NCBI GenBank assembly: GCA_019454705.1
Contig: JACFNS010000031.1
Coordinates: 1-12,008 of the forward strand
Origin: Taibaiella sp.
GTDB taxonomy: Bacteria; Bacteroidota; Bacteroidia; Chitinophagales; Chitinophagaceae
DNA length: 12,008 bases
Direction: 5' to 3'
The notes under the pieces are model-generated. The model made no database searches, was not told where the DNA came from, and saw only the letters and a list, made by a program, of their open reading frames with translations. Position 1 is the stretch's first letter; the number at the start of each line of letters is the position of its first letter. Shown here piece after piece: positions 1-6,057 of the stretch. Position numbers and translations under genes: made by a program.

Positions 1-88
1 TATAGTAGCTCAGCAGCGCAGTAGGCAGCAGCAGGAAAATAAGTTTGGCCAGTAGCTCGTTTACCGGCGTAGCTCTTTGTATATTCAT
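1..88 (-). CDS. Partial hypothetical membrane protein (N-terminus only)
   Basis: Only the first 29 codons are visible; the gene runs off the left edge. It starts at an ATG at position 88 (complement) and reads MNIQRATPVNELLAKL followed by a leucine-rich stretch (IFLLLPTALLSYY). This looks like the beginning of a first transmembrane helix after a short cytoplasmic N-terminus, rather than a cleaved signal peptide. No stop codon occurs in frame before the edge. It lies downstream of, and on the same strand as, the 155-aa lipoprotein, with about 60 nt between them, so co-transcription is possible. The family cannot be judged from so little sequence. The frame is open and the composition is protein-like, but a chance ORF is not excluded. 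Confidence 0.45.
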   Translation of the reverse strand, partial: MNIQRATPVNELLAKLIFLLLPTALLSYY

Positions 89-147
89 ATACCTGAAGCC
101 CTAAATTTAGGATAAATAATTACAGGGGCTTTGTTAAAAATGGATGG

Positions 148-615
148 TTATATCTTATCCAGCACAAATGAGTAACGTCCTTCAGCCCTTTCTGCCGAAA
201 ACCGTATTTTCTTATTGCTGATGCTGGCATTCTTGCCATGCCAGTAGTAGGTGTTGCCGCCCCTGTTATTGCTTTTTATGTCTATGATTATGGTGTAGTC
301 GTTGTTGGAATTAGAATTCCCATCATCATCTGTAGTGGTATAAGTTTCGGTTACCACATCATATTTACCAAAGTAGGTGATAGAATTGTTCTGGTCTATC
401 AAAGCAGCTTCCTTCTTATCGTTCAGTTGCAATATCATATTATTGTATTCCTGTGTCCGGTTGTCCGACTTCAGGAAGCCGTTGTGCAGGGTTACCTTCT
501 CGAATTTGTACTGGCCGATAGCGCGTCTTTCGGCTTCTGTCAATCCATCGTTTTTCTCGCAGGCAGCCATCAATAATATTATTGCTGACAATGATATATG
601 GAGTATGCTTTTCAT
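148..615 (-). CDS. Hypothetical lipoprotein, 155 aa
   Basis: This is a probable outer-membrane or periplasmic lipoprotein. It has a type II signal peptide of 18 residues (MKSILHISLSAIILLMAA) ending in a lipobox, with the lipidated cysteine at residue 19, followed by EKND. The mature part is polar and rich in Asn, Asp and Thr. A run of TTTDDDGNSNSNND around residues 93-106 looks like a flexible loop, and the flanking YTIIIDI and KIRFSAE segments look like beta strands, so a small lipocalin-like or beta-sandwich fold is possible (inference). No named domain is recognisable. The start at 615 is preferred because it immediately gives a complete signal peptide. It is transcribed away from the dehydrogenase gene, across a 210-bp divergent intergenic region. 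Confidence 0.85.
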   Translation of the reverse strand: MKSILHISLSAIILLMAACEKNDGLTEAERRAIGQYKFEKVTLHNGFLKSDNRTQEYNNMILQLNDKKEAALIDQNNSITYFGKYDVVTETYTTTDDDGNSNSNNDYTIIIDIKSNNRGGNTYYWHGKNASISNKKIRFSAERAEGRYSFVLDKI

Positions 616-825
616 ACTACAATTTTATGCAATAAATAGACAGAAAGCTAAGACTGTAGCCTGTTACAGCGTTAAAATAATGCTAAACCCTTATTATATA
701 TCTATACGGATTATCAGCAGGATATGAACATTAACTAATTATTTACCAACATAGGGCGCAGGCCTTGTATTCCCATTATTAAGAAAACGTTATCTTAGGC
801 ACGTTTTAAAAATATTTAAGTAAAA
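616..825. promoter_or_regulatory. Divergent intergenic region with a candidate promoter for the dehydrogenase
   Basis: This AT-rich region separates two divergent genes. Toward the dehydrogenase, TTG at 765-767 lies 23 bp upstream of TATCTTAG at 791-798. That is one base away from the Bacteroidota TAnnTTTG element and within the 17-23 bp spacing known for Flavobacterium promoters. It would give a leader of roughly 20-25 nt for the ATG at 826. On the other strand there is a weaker TAGCTTTC match in front of the lipoprotein, without a convincing TTG. No RNA gene or small ORF was recognised. Confidence 0.4.
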
Positions 826-1803
826 ATGATTCAGGAAAAAGCAAATCCGGTTAAGCTGTCTCATGGCGACCTGGATGAAAAAACAAAACAGATGTTACAG
901 AAATTCAAGATTGTTACCGTTATCGGTTCCGGCACAATGGGCAATGGTATCTGCCACGTTTTCGCGCAAAGCGGCTTTAATGTGCACATGATGGACATCA
1001 GGCAGGAAGCGCTGGATAAAGCGGTAGGTACCATTGGCAAAAACATGGACCGCCAGATAGCCAAACAATCTTTGACAGAAGAACAAAAACAGGACTCACT
1101 CAACCGCATTACTACCTATACAGATATGGCAGAAGCGGTGAAAGATGCTGACCTGGTAATTGAAGCTGCTACAGAGAACATTGACCTGAAAGTAAAACTC
1201 TTCCAGCAACTGGATGAGCTTTGCCCGCCGCACACCATACTGGCTACCAATACTTCTTCTATCTCTATTACACGTATAGGTTCTTATACCAAGCGCCCGG
1301 GACAGGTAATAGGTATGCACTTTATGAATCCCGTGCCTGTAATGAAGCTGGTGGAAATCATCAACGGCTACGCTACAACAGAGGATGTAACTCAGGTGAT
1401 ACACGACTTGTCAAAATTCCTGGGTAAGGTGCCTTGCGTAGTGCAGGATTACCCCGGTTTCGTTTCTAACCGCATATTGATGCCTTTGATCAACGAAGCC
1501 ATCATTACGTTGCAGGAAGGCGTTGCCGGTGTTGAAGAGATTGACACAATCATGAAGCTGGGTATGGCTCACCCTATGGGCCCACTGCAACTGGCAGACT
1601 TCATTGGACTGGATACCTGCTATTCTATCATGAACGTACTGCACATGGGCTTCGGTAAGCAGAAGTATGCACCAGCTACACTATTGGCCAATATGGTGCA
1701 GGCAGGCTACCTGGGTGTGAAGAGCGGCGAAGGCTTCTACAAATACACCCCCGGCAGCAAAGAGCTGGTTGTCAGTTCACGCTTCCAGACTAAGAGGTGG
1801 TAG
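826..1803 (+). CDS. hbd: 3-hydroxybutyryl-CoA dehydrogenase (3-hydroxyacyl-CoA dehydrogenase family)
   Basis: It catalyses NAD(P)-dependent interconversion of 3-hydroxyacyl-CoA (typically 3-hydroxybutyryl-CoA) and 3-ketoacyl-CoA in the cytoplasm, in fatty acid beta-oxidation or butyrate/PHB metabolism. The N-terminal Rossmann domain shows GSGTMG at residues 34-39 and an acidic residue, D57, at the end of the second strand. The NTSS motif is at 142-145. The catalytic pair is visible as H165 in MHFMNPVPVMKLVE and E177. The C-terminal dimerisation domain has MGPLQLADFIGLD at 251-263 and the closing VKSGEGFY at 298-305. The ATG at 826 adds about 25 residues before the Rossmann fold compared with the family, so an internal ATG at 892 (residue 23) is an alternative start. 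The polar tail after residue 305 is also a little long. It is a single gene, closed by its own terminator. Confidence 0.95.
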   Translation: MIQEKANPVKLSHGDLDEKTKQMLQKFKIVTVIGSGTMGNGICHVFAQSGFNVHMMDIRQEALDKAVGTIGKNMDRQIAKQSLTEEQKQDSLNRITTYTDMAEAVKDADLVIEAATENIDLKVKLFQQLDELCPPHTILATNTSSISITRIGSYTKRPGQVIGMHFMNPVPVMKLVEIINGYATTEDVTQVIHDLSKFLGKVPCVVQDYPGFVSNRILMPLINEAIITLQEGVAGVEEIDTIMKLGMAHPMGPLQLADFIGLDTCYSIMNVLHMGFGKQKYAPATLLANMVQAGYLGVKSGEGFYKYTPGSKELVVSSRFQTKRW

Positions 1804-1809
1804 TTTGCT

Positions 1810-1841
1810 AAATTCAAAAGTAAAAAGTAAAAATTCAAAAG
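1810..1841. repeat. 11-bp direct repeat downstream of the dehydrogenase
   Basis: AAATTCAAAAG occurs at 1810-1820 and again at 1831-1841, separated by TAAAAAGTAA. The second copy runs into the 5' arm of the terminator stem. The A-rich repeat may be simple slippage. It adds an A-rich stretch before the hairpin that pairs in part with the following T tract. Confidence 0.6.
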
Positions 1842-1871
1842 CGGTGGCTATGGCTGCCGCTTTTTGTTTTT
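1837..1871 (+). terminator. Rho-independent terminator of the dehydrogenase gene
   Basis: A stem of 12 bp is formed by 1837-1848 (AAAAGCGGTGGC) and 1853-1864 (GCTGCCGCTTTT), with two adjacent G-T wobbles and a 4-nt loop, TATG. It is followed by a T-rich run (TTTGTTTTT). It begins 33 nt after the stop codon. The T tract overlaps the first arm of the inverted repeat at 1869-1960. Confidence 0.85.
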
Positions 1872-1960
1872 CCCCCTAAAGGGGAGACACGTTATGACTC
1901 AATTCTTTCCCGCACTAGTGAAAAATATTCCACAAGATTAGTCTCCCCTTTAGGGGGAAA
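1869..1960. repeat. REPIN-like inverted doublet: 20-bp perfect inverted repeat
   Basis: TTTCCCCCTAAAGGGGAGAC at 1869-1888 is the exact reverse complement of GTCTCCCCTTTAGGGGGAAA at 1941-1960. The spacer is 52 bp. Each arm is itself a small hairpin (CCCC, four bases, GGGG), so this is a nested structure: two REP-like palindromes in inverted orientation. The spacer holds an 8-bp palindrome, CACTAGTG (1913-1920), close to its middle. It has no coding capacity. This is the architecture described for REPINs and small MITEs, which are mobilised in trans by a transposase such as RAYT; no such gene is in the window. A role as a secondary terminator or mRNA stabiliser is also possible. Confidence 0.7.
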
Positions 1961-2001
1961 GGAGGAATACTCACGTTGTGGGATAAAATTTAAAAACTAA
2001 G

Positions 2002-2020
2002 ATTCATATCAGATATGAAT
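2002..2020 (-). terminator. Odd palindrome, possible weak terminator of the DKNYY lipoprotein gene
   Basis: ATTCATATC (2002-2010) and GATATGAAT (2012-2020) are exact reverse complements around a single A at 2011. It begins 21 nt past the stop codon of the minus-strand lipoprotein. Read on that strand, the palindrome is followed by CTTAG and then a T-rich run, as in an intrinsic terminator with a short AT stem. Because it is nearly loopless it could instead be a protein-binding site. Confidence 0.45.
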
Positions 2021-2041
2021 ACAATGGAAAGTGTTCTTCTA

Positions 2042-2995
2042 TTAGTGCTTTGGAGAACAGTATATTCTTTCCACTACTTCAAATTTATCTTCAGTTCCAG
2101 AAGGCCTTGAATAATCAATATTGTAAAGCTTCTCAACGGTACAATTACAGTTATTGTTGGTCATAAAAATTCTAATGATTTTTGAGTCTCCTGCGATGTT
2201 TGAATGCCTAATATTGTTAATAATAAAACCGTCTGATTTTAATCTTTCTACTATTTCTATTCTTTCATTTTCATCAGTATTGTAATAAACCAGACTGTCA
2301 TAAATATCTGCAAATACAGTAGGTTTAATTGTACAAAAGTCTTGGTCAAAATCAAATGTCTTATAACTAACTTCCCTAAAATCATTTTCACTCATCTTCC
2401 CATACTTGAAACTGTAGTTTCTATCCTTCCCTTGAAACGAATTGATGATCTTAAAGGAAGTTACATCTGCTCCATATATGATCTGATTTTTATTTATTAT
2501 GTATTTTTTTGTCTTTCCCCAATTATCATCAAGGGGAACAAAGTCTCTTATATCATCAAGAAAGACAGTATCTTTTCCGTGGATAAGTAAATTCCCCGAC
2601 TTTGCCCAAGGGTATTTTATTAATTCGATCTTATCTGGATTAACTCCTTTAATAGCACAATCGTTTAGATTGTTATAAAAGCCAAAAAAATAAGCCGCGT
2701 CTTTGTCTCTGAAAATATAGTTCCCAATAAATTCAAAAGTGTTAGGCTCAATGTTCTTAATAAGTTCTCCGTCCATAAACAAGTGATTTTTATCCATGCC
2801 AAACTCGAAATTGCAATCACAGTCTAAGGATAACTTCTGAAAAGTCTTCGCGTCGGCCAACTCAATTATTCGCTTATTTTGCCCGCTTCCTTCATTCCAA
2901 TATTCATAATAAACTTTATCTCCTTCAACTTTGTAGCCATGCCTACAGCTTGTCAAAATTAAAATTGTAAATAATATTATTATTAGTTGTTTCAT
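2042..2995 (-). CDS. DKNYY-repeat lipoprotein, 317 aa
   Basis: This is a predicted lipoprotein: signal peptide MKQLIIILFTILILTS with the lipidated cysteine at residue 17. The mature protein carries several repeats of the DKNYY type, in which an Asp-Lys pair is followed by aromatic strands and a PxTFxxI segment. Examples are residues 26-54 (DKVYYEYWN to TFQKL), 68-90 (MDKNHLFMDG to NTFEFI), 97-125 (DKDAAYFFG to NPDKIEL) and a weaker one at 168-184 (NKNQIIYGADVTSFKII). DKNYY proteins are widespread surface or periplasmic proteins of unknown function. The last 110 residues show no repeat and may be a separate domain. The gene is much more AT-rich than its neighbours (two sampled 60-base lines count 23% and 32% GC) and is flanked by hairpin elements on both sides, which suggests later acquisition (inference). 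Confidence 0.85.
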   Translation of the reverse strand: MKQLIIILFTILILTSCRHGYKVEGDKVYYEYWNEGSGQNKRIIELADAKTFQKLSLDCDCNFEFGMDKNHLFMDGELIKNIEPNTFEFIGNYIFRDKDAAYFFGFYNNLNDCAIKGVNPDKIELIKYPWAKSGNLLIHGKDTVFLDDIRDFVPLDDNWGKTKKYIINKNQIIYGADVTSFKIINSFQGKDRNYSFKYGKMSENDFREVSYKTFDFDQDFCTIKPTVFADIYDSLVYYNTDENERIEIVERLKSDGFIINNIRHSNIAGDSKIIRIFMTNNNCNCTVEKLYNIDYSRPSGTEDKFEVVERIYCSPKH

Positions 2996-3097
2996 TGTTA
3001 TTACGAAGTATCTATTAAAATTACCATCAACTCATATAGAGATGCAAGAGTACCATCTATTTGTCACAAAATAGAACCCCGTAGAATTTTCTTTGTC

Positions 3098-3129
3098 CCG
3101 TTAGGGTCTTCGGTACGAGACCCTGACGG
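3098..3129. repeat. 12-bp stem hairpin in the 170-bp intergenic region
   Basis: CCGTTAGGGTCT (3098-3109) pairs along its full length with AGACCCTGACGG (3118-3129), with one G-T wobble and an 8-nt loop, TCGGTACG. It lies between the TfoX-domain gene and the AT-rich lipoprotein gene, both on the minus strand. No T tract follows on either strand, so it is not a standard intrinsic terminator. The GC-rich stem in an AT-rich setting resembles dispersed intergenic palindromes of Bacteroidota genomes (inference). I see nothing else in 2996-3165. Confidence 0.6.
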
Positions 3130-3165
3130 AAGTTGGTGAAATTTGCGAGGCAGCTATGTTCTTAG

Positions 3166-3507
3166 TTATTTCCTCTTCTTACTCGCCTTCGCTTTCTTGT
3201 TAAACTCCAGGCACAGCTTTATCCAATAGTCCATGTCCGATTTCTTTTTTATGCCGTCTTCGTGTACAAATACATAACCCTTCATGGGCCTGCCTGTAAA
3301 ATCCATTGGGCGTGCGCCGTTGCGTTCTACAGCTTCATCATATATGTCAGGGTCTATCCGGCACATAATTTCATCCTGGTTCACGCCTATGCACATCTTG
3401 TCGTTTACCATAAAGCACAAACCGCCAAACATGCGTTTCTCTTCTATCTTCTTTCCCCCGCCCAATGCTTCACGTACGCGGTCAGCTATTTTTTCAGAGT
3501 AAGCCAT
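3166..3507 (-). CDS. TfoX/Sxy N-terminal domain protein, 113 aa
   Basis: This is a single-domain protein of the TfoX N-terminal family. The diagnostic block is KRMFGGLCFMVNDKM (residues 24-38), followed by the strand CIGVNQDEIMCRID and the segment MDFTGRPMKGYVFV (68-81). It ends in a highly basic tail (KKAKASKKRK). In Gammaproteobacteria the full-length Sxy/TfoX coactivates CRP-S competence promoters. Stand-alone N-terminal domains like this are common in Bacteroidota and have no proven role there, so a competence function should not be assumed. It starts 10 nt after the stop codon of the DUF1801 gene and is very probably translated from the same mRNA. Confidence 0.9.
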   Translation of the reverse strand: MAYSEKIADRVREALGGGKKIEEKRMFGGLCFMVNDKMCIGVNQDEIMCRIDPDIYDEAVERNGARPMDFTGRPMKGYVFVHEDGIKKKSDMDYWIKLCLEFNKKAKASKKRK

Positions 3508-3517
3508 AGATGTGGTT

Positions 3518-3949
3518 TTATTTCTTTTTACCCGGGTATTTTTTCTTCGTGTGTTTCACAGAAGCGATGGTCATTTTCTTCAGGATGCCCAGGTCTATAT
3601 CCGCCAGTTTGTTGACATACACACAGGCAACCGCTGCCTTGTGCTTGCCGAGTTTCGCCAATAGTTCATCTCTCCCGGGAAATTCAGGTTCAAAATACAG
3701 TGACAGGGCAGCTTTACGGGGTGAAAACCCGGCTAAAGGTGCATCACCCTCGCGCCCGCTCTCATATTTGTAATGATAATTGCCAAAGCCAATGATAGTC
3801 GGCCCCCACATATAGGGTTCATGGCCCGTCACTTCCCTAATCATATTGATGAGGCAATTACTGTCCTGTTTTTTCTGCTCAGGCAAGGCATTGATAAACG
3901 CCTCTACGCTGGCGCCAGTTGGAGATGTTTTGTTTTTACTGCTGGCCAT
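3518..3949 (-). CDS. DUF1801 (YdhG-like) protein, 143 aa
   Basis: This is a small cytoplasmic protein of the DUF1801 family, which has an alpha/beta fold related to the YdhG and frataxin-like (CyaY-like) folds. The typical signature is MWGPTIIGFGNYHYKY at residues 47-62, then SGREGDAPLAGFSPRKAALS around 64-83, then YVNKLADIDL at 111-120. The C-terminus is Lys-rich, as is often seen in this family. The biochemical function is unknown. It is the first gene of a two-gene unit with the TfoX-domain gene. The pairing of these two small families is the main functional clue, and it could reflect a shared metal- or ligand-binding role (inference). No signal peptide is present, and the ATG at 3949 gives the normal family length. 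Confidence 0.9.
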   Translation of the reverse strand: MASSKNKTSPTGASVEAFINALPEQKKQDSNCLINMIREVTGHEPYMWGPTIIGFGNYHYKYESGREGDAPLAGFSPRKAALSLYFEPEFPGRDELLAKLGKHKAAVACVYVNKLADIDLGILKKMTIASVKHTKKKYPGKKK

Positions 3950-4018
3950 ATAGCTAAGTTACTGCATAAACCTATTATTTACCCCTAACAGGGCGTGGCC
4001 GCTTCAGCGATATTTGGT

Positions 4019-4026
4019 TATCTTAG
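4019..4026 (+). promoter_or_regulatory. Possible variant -7 element before the peptidase gene
   Basis: TATCTTAG lies 34 nt upstream of the ATG at 4061. The same octamer sits at 791-798 before the dehydrogenase gene. It differs by one base from the Bacteroidota consensus TAnnTTTG. No TTG is present 17-23 bp upstream. A nearby GATATTTG (4009-4016) is another one-mismatch match, so the assignment is uncertain. Confidence 0.3.
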
Positions 4027-4060
4027 CGGACTTTCAATTTAAACACTACTTAATATAACA

Positions 4061-5239
4061 ATGAGGAAATTAGCATTATCCATTGCATTGGTACTGCCAC
4101 TGTTCAGCTTTGCACAGGACGACCTGATTAACAAAATCAAAGACAACAAAAGCGACAGCGCCAAAAAGAAATTTGAATTCAAACATATCATCAACCTGGA
4201 AACTACCGATGTAAAAAACCAGGGTAAATCAGGCACCTGCTGGAGTTACAGCACCAACTCCTTCCTGGAGAGCGAGATGATACGTATGGGCAAAAAGCCG
4301 GTAGATATAGCTGAAATATATACCGCCCGTTGCGTGTACAAAGAGCGCGCGGATGCCTTTGTGCGTATGCACGGTGAGTTTTCTTATGGCGATGGTGGTG
4401 CCTGCCACGATGTGATTAATATGTACGCCAAATACGGCGCTTTGCCGCAGAGTGTGTACAGCGGTTTGAATTACGGAACAGATAAAAACGTTTTCGGCGA
4501 AATGCAGGGCATACTGAAAGCGATGCTGGATGTGGTAGTGAAAAACCCGAACAAGAAAATAACACCTAACTGGAAGAAAGCTTTTGAAGGTGTATTGGAT
4601 GCCTACCTGGGACCCGTACCGGAAACATTTGAATACCAGGGTAAATTATATACCCCTAAAACATTCGCTAAGAATGTGGTGGGTATCAATCCGCAGGATT
4701 ATATGGAGTTCTCATCCTTCAGCTACCAGCCATACTACGAAAAGACCATGCTGATGGTGCCCGACAACTGGAGCCTTGATAAGGTGTACAACCTGCCGCT
4801 GAATGACATGATACCCATTATAGACAATGCGCTGAAAAACGGCTATACAGTAGCATGGGCTACCGATGTGAGTGAGAAATACTTCAGCTGGAAAAATGGT
4901 GTGGCATTTGTGCCTGAAAAAGATTGGGATGATATGGAAGAAGAAGAGCAGAAAGCGCTGTTCAACGGACCGAAGCCTGACCGTAAGATAACAGAAGAAG
5001 CCCGCCAGGAAGCTTTTGACAACTACACCACTACCGACGACCACGGTATGCATATAGTTGGCCTGGCTGAAGACCAGAATGGTAAACAATACTATATAGT
5101 AAAAAACAGCTGGGGAGAGAAGAATGATTACAAGGGTTATATCTACGTAACCAAGGCATACGTTCAGTATAAGACAACTGCTTTCCTGGTACACAAGGGT
5201 GCAGTGCCGGCAAACATTATGAAGAAGCTGAAAGTGTAG
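4061..5239 (+). CDS. Exported C1-family cysteine peptidase (bleomycin hydrolase/PepC-like), 392 aa
   Basis: This is a papain-fold aminopeptidase/bleomycin hydrolase homologue. The N-terminus MRKLALSIALVLPLFSFAQ is a clear Sec signal peptide with probable cleavage near residue 18 or 19, so it acts outside the cytoplasm. The oxyanion-hole glutamine is Q54 and the nucleophile is C60 in NQGKSGTCWSYST. The catalytic His is H328 in DDHGMHIVG, aligned with the HAM motif of the family, and the Asn is N349 in VKNSWGEKN. All four papain residues are therefore present. Between them lies the long insertion typical of bleomycin hydrolases (about residues 80-310). The cytosolic homologues form hexameric self-compartmentalised chambers; whether this exported form does so cannot be seen. 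It stands alone and ends at a strong terminator. Confidence 0.92.
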   Translation: MRKLALSIALVLPLFSFAQDDLINKIKDNKSDSAKKKFEFKHIINLETTDVKNQGKSGTCWSYSTNSFLESEMIRMGKKPVDIAEIYTARCVYKERADAFVRMHGEFSYGDGGACHDVINMYAKYGALPQSVYSGLNYGTDKNVFGEMQGILKAMLDVVVKNPNKKITPNWKKAFEGVLDAYLGPVPETFEYQGKLYTPKTFAKNVVGINPQDYMEFSSFSYQPYYEKTMLMVPDNWSLDKVYNLPLNDMIPIIDNALKNGYTVAWATDVSEKYFSWKNGVAFVPEKDWDDMEEEEQKALFNGPKPDRKITEEARQEAFDNYTTTDDHGMHIVGLAEDQNGKQYYIVKNSWGEKNDYKGYIYVTKAYVQYKTTAFLVHKGAVPANIMKKLKV

Positions 5240-5263
5240 AAATCCTTTGTGTAAATATTATTG

Positions 5264-5295
5264 AGAGGGGTGCTGCACAGCATCCCTCTTTTTTG
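5264..5295 (+). terminator. Rho-independent terminator of the peptidase gene
   Basis: An 11-bp stem is formed by 5264-5274 (AGAGGGGTGCT) and 5279-5289 (AGCATCCCTCT), with one G-T wobble, a GCAC loop and six T residues after it. It lies 24 nt past the stop codon, before the convergent small lipoprotein gene. On the minus strand no T run follows, so it mainly serves the peptidase. Confidence 0.9.
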
Positions 5296-5312
5296 TTGTA
5301 AGAAGTAGCAGA

Positions 5313-5531
5313 TTATTCCAGGTGGCAGATGTAATCCGTACCGGTGTACAGGCCACGTTGCGGTTGCGATTCACACTCTTCCTTGGCATTCTTTTTAGTA
5401 TCCTTTATCTCAAAAGAAGGCGTAGTATAGTTAAGCGCAGGGCTGTAGCAACTGCACTTGTATGTTTTTTGGCAGGAAGTAAAAGTAAAAGCCGATACAA
5501 CAAAGACTGAAAAAATAATATACTGCTTCAT
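5313..5531 (-). CDS. Small Cys-rich lipoprotein, 72 aa
   Basis: The protein begins MKQYIIFSVFVVSAFTFTSC, a type II signal peptide with the lipidated cysteine at residue 20. The mature part of about 52 residues has four more cysteines (C26 and C28 in KCSC, C53, C69), which could form two disulfides in the periplasm. No domain is recognised. An in-frame upstream start at 5618 would add 29 residues before the signal peptide and is rejected: it would place the signal peptide internally and cover the promoter. On the minus strand, TTG (complement of 5578-5580) is 20 bp before TATATTTA (complement of 5550-5557), a one-mismatch promoter 18 nt upstream of the ATG. Confidence 0.75.
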   Translation of the reverse strand: MKQYIIFSVFVVSAFTFTSCQKTYKCSCYSPALNYTTPSFEIKDTKKNAKEECESQPQRGLYTGTDYICHLE

Positions 5532-5549
5532 GTTTATCGAGTATTTTTT

Positions 5550-5580
5550 TAAATATATGAAAATAACCCGCCATAAACAA
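5550..5580 (-). promoter_or_regulatory. Candidate promoter of the 72-aa lipoprotein gene
   Basis: On the minus strand TTG (5580-5578), a 20-bp spacer and TATATTTA (5557-5550) fit the Bacteroidota TTG/TAnnTTTG pattern with one mismatch in the last base. The predicted start of transcription lies about 10 nt before the ATG at 5531. Confidence 0.45.
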
Positions 5581-5620
5581 GGGGGTATTGCTAATTTCGT
5601 CCGGTTAATTGAAACCAACT

Positions 5621-6055
5621 ATGGGCATAGCAGATAAATTGAGACTGATGAAACAAGCAAAAGCAGATGAGAACCTGAAAGCAGGGCATATGTTCCTGGC
5701 AGAAAACAAAAAAAGGGATGGTGTGACAGAGTTGCCCAGCGGACTGCAATACGAAGTAATAACAGAAGGGGAGGGTGAAAAGCCTACTGCATATAATAAA
5801 GTTACCTGCCATTATCATGGTACATTGATAAACGGGACTGTATTCGATAGTTCTGTAAGAAGGGGGCAGCCTGCTACTTTTCCTTTGAACATGGTGATTA
5901 GCGGCTGGACTGAAGGATTGCAACTGATGGGCGTAGGCAGCAAGTATCGTTTCTTTATACCCCCGCACCTGGCCTATGGCGACAGGCAGGTAAGCGCTGA
6001 GATAGGCCCTAATAGTACCCTGATATTTGAAGTGGAGCTGCTTGGTATTAACTAA
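5621..6055 (+). CDS. FKBP-type peptidyl-prolyl cis-trans isomerase, 144 aa
   Basis: This is a proline isomerase that assists protein folding. A short helical N-terminal extension (residues 1-35, charged, MGIADKLRLMKQAKADENLK) precedes one FKBP domain. The pocket residues are visible: Y65 in CHYHGTL, D76 in TVFDSS, the VISGWTEGLQLM block (92-103, W96), IPPHLAYG (113-120, Y119) and NSTLIFEVELL (131-141). The usual IPPN before the last strand is IGPN here, a mild change. There is no signal peptide, so the enzyme is probably cytoplasmic, whereas the N-terminal part resembles the Mip/FklB linker. ATG at 5621 is chosen; a TTG four codons upstream is a weaker start. The stop codon lies 2 nt from the end of the convergent secreted-protein gene. 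Confidence 0.93.
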   Translation: MGIADKLRLMKQAKADENLKAGHMFLAENKKRDGVTELPSGLQYEVITEGEGEKPTAYNKVTCHYHGTLINGTVFDSSVRRGQPATFPLNMVISGWTEGLQLMGVGSKYRFFIPPHLAYGDRQVSAEIGPNSTLIFEVELLGIN

Positions 6056-6057
6056 CC

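Noticed and set aside
4712..5194. 160-aa minus-strand ORF inside the peptidase gene
   Set aside because: Shadow ORF; the plus strand carries the catalytic His and Asn of the peptidase here.
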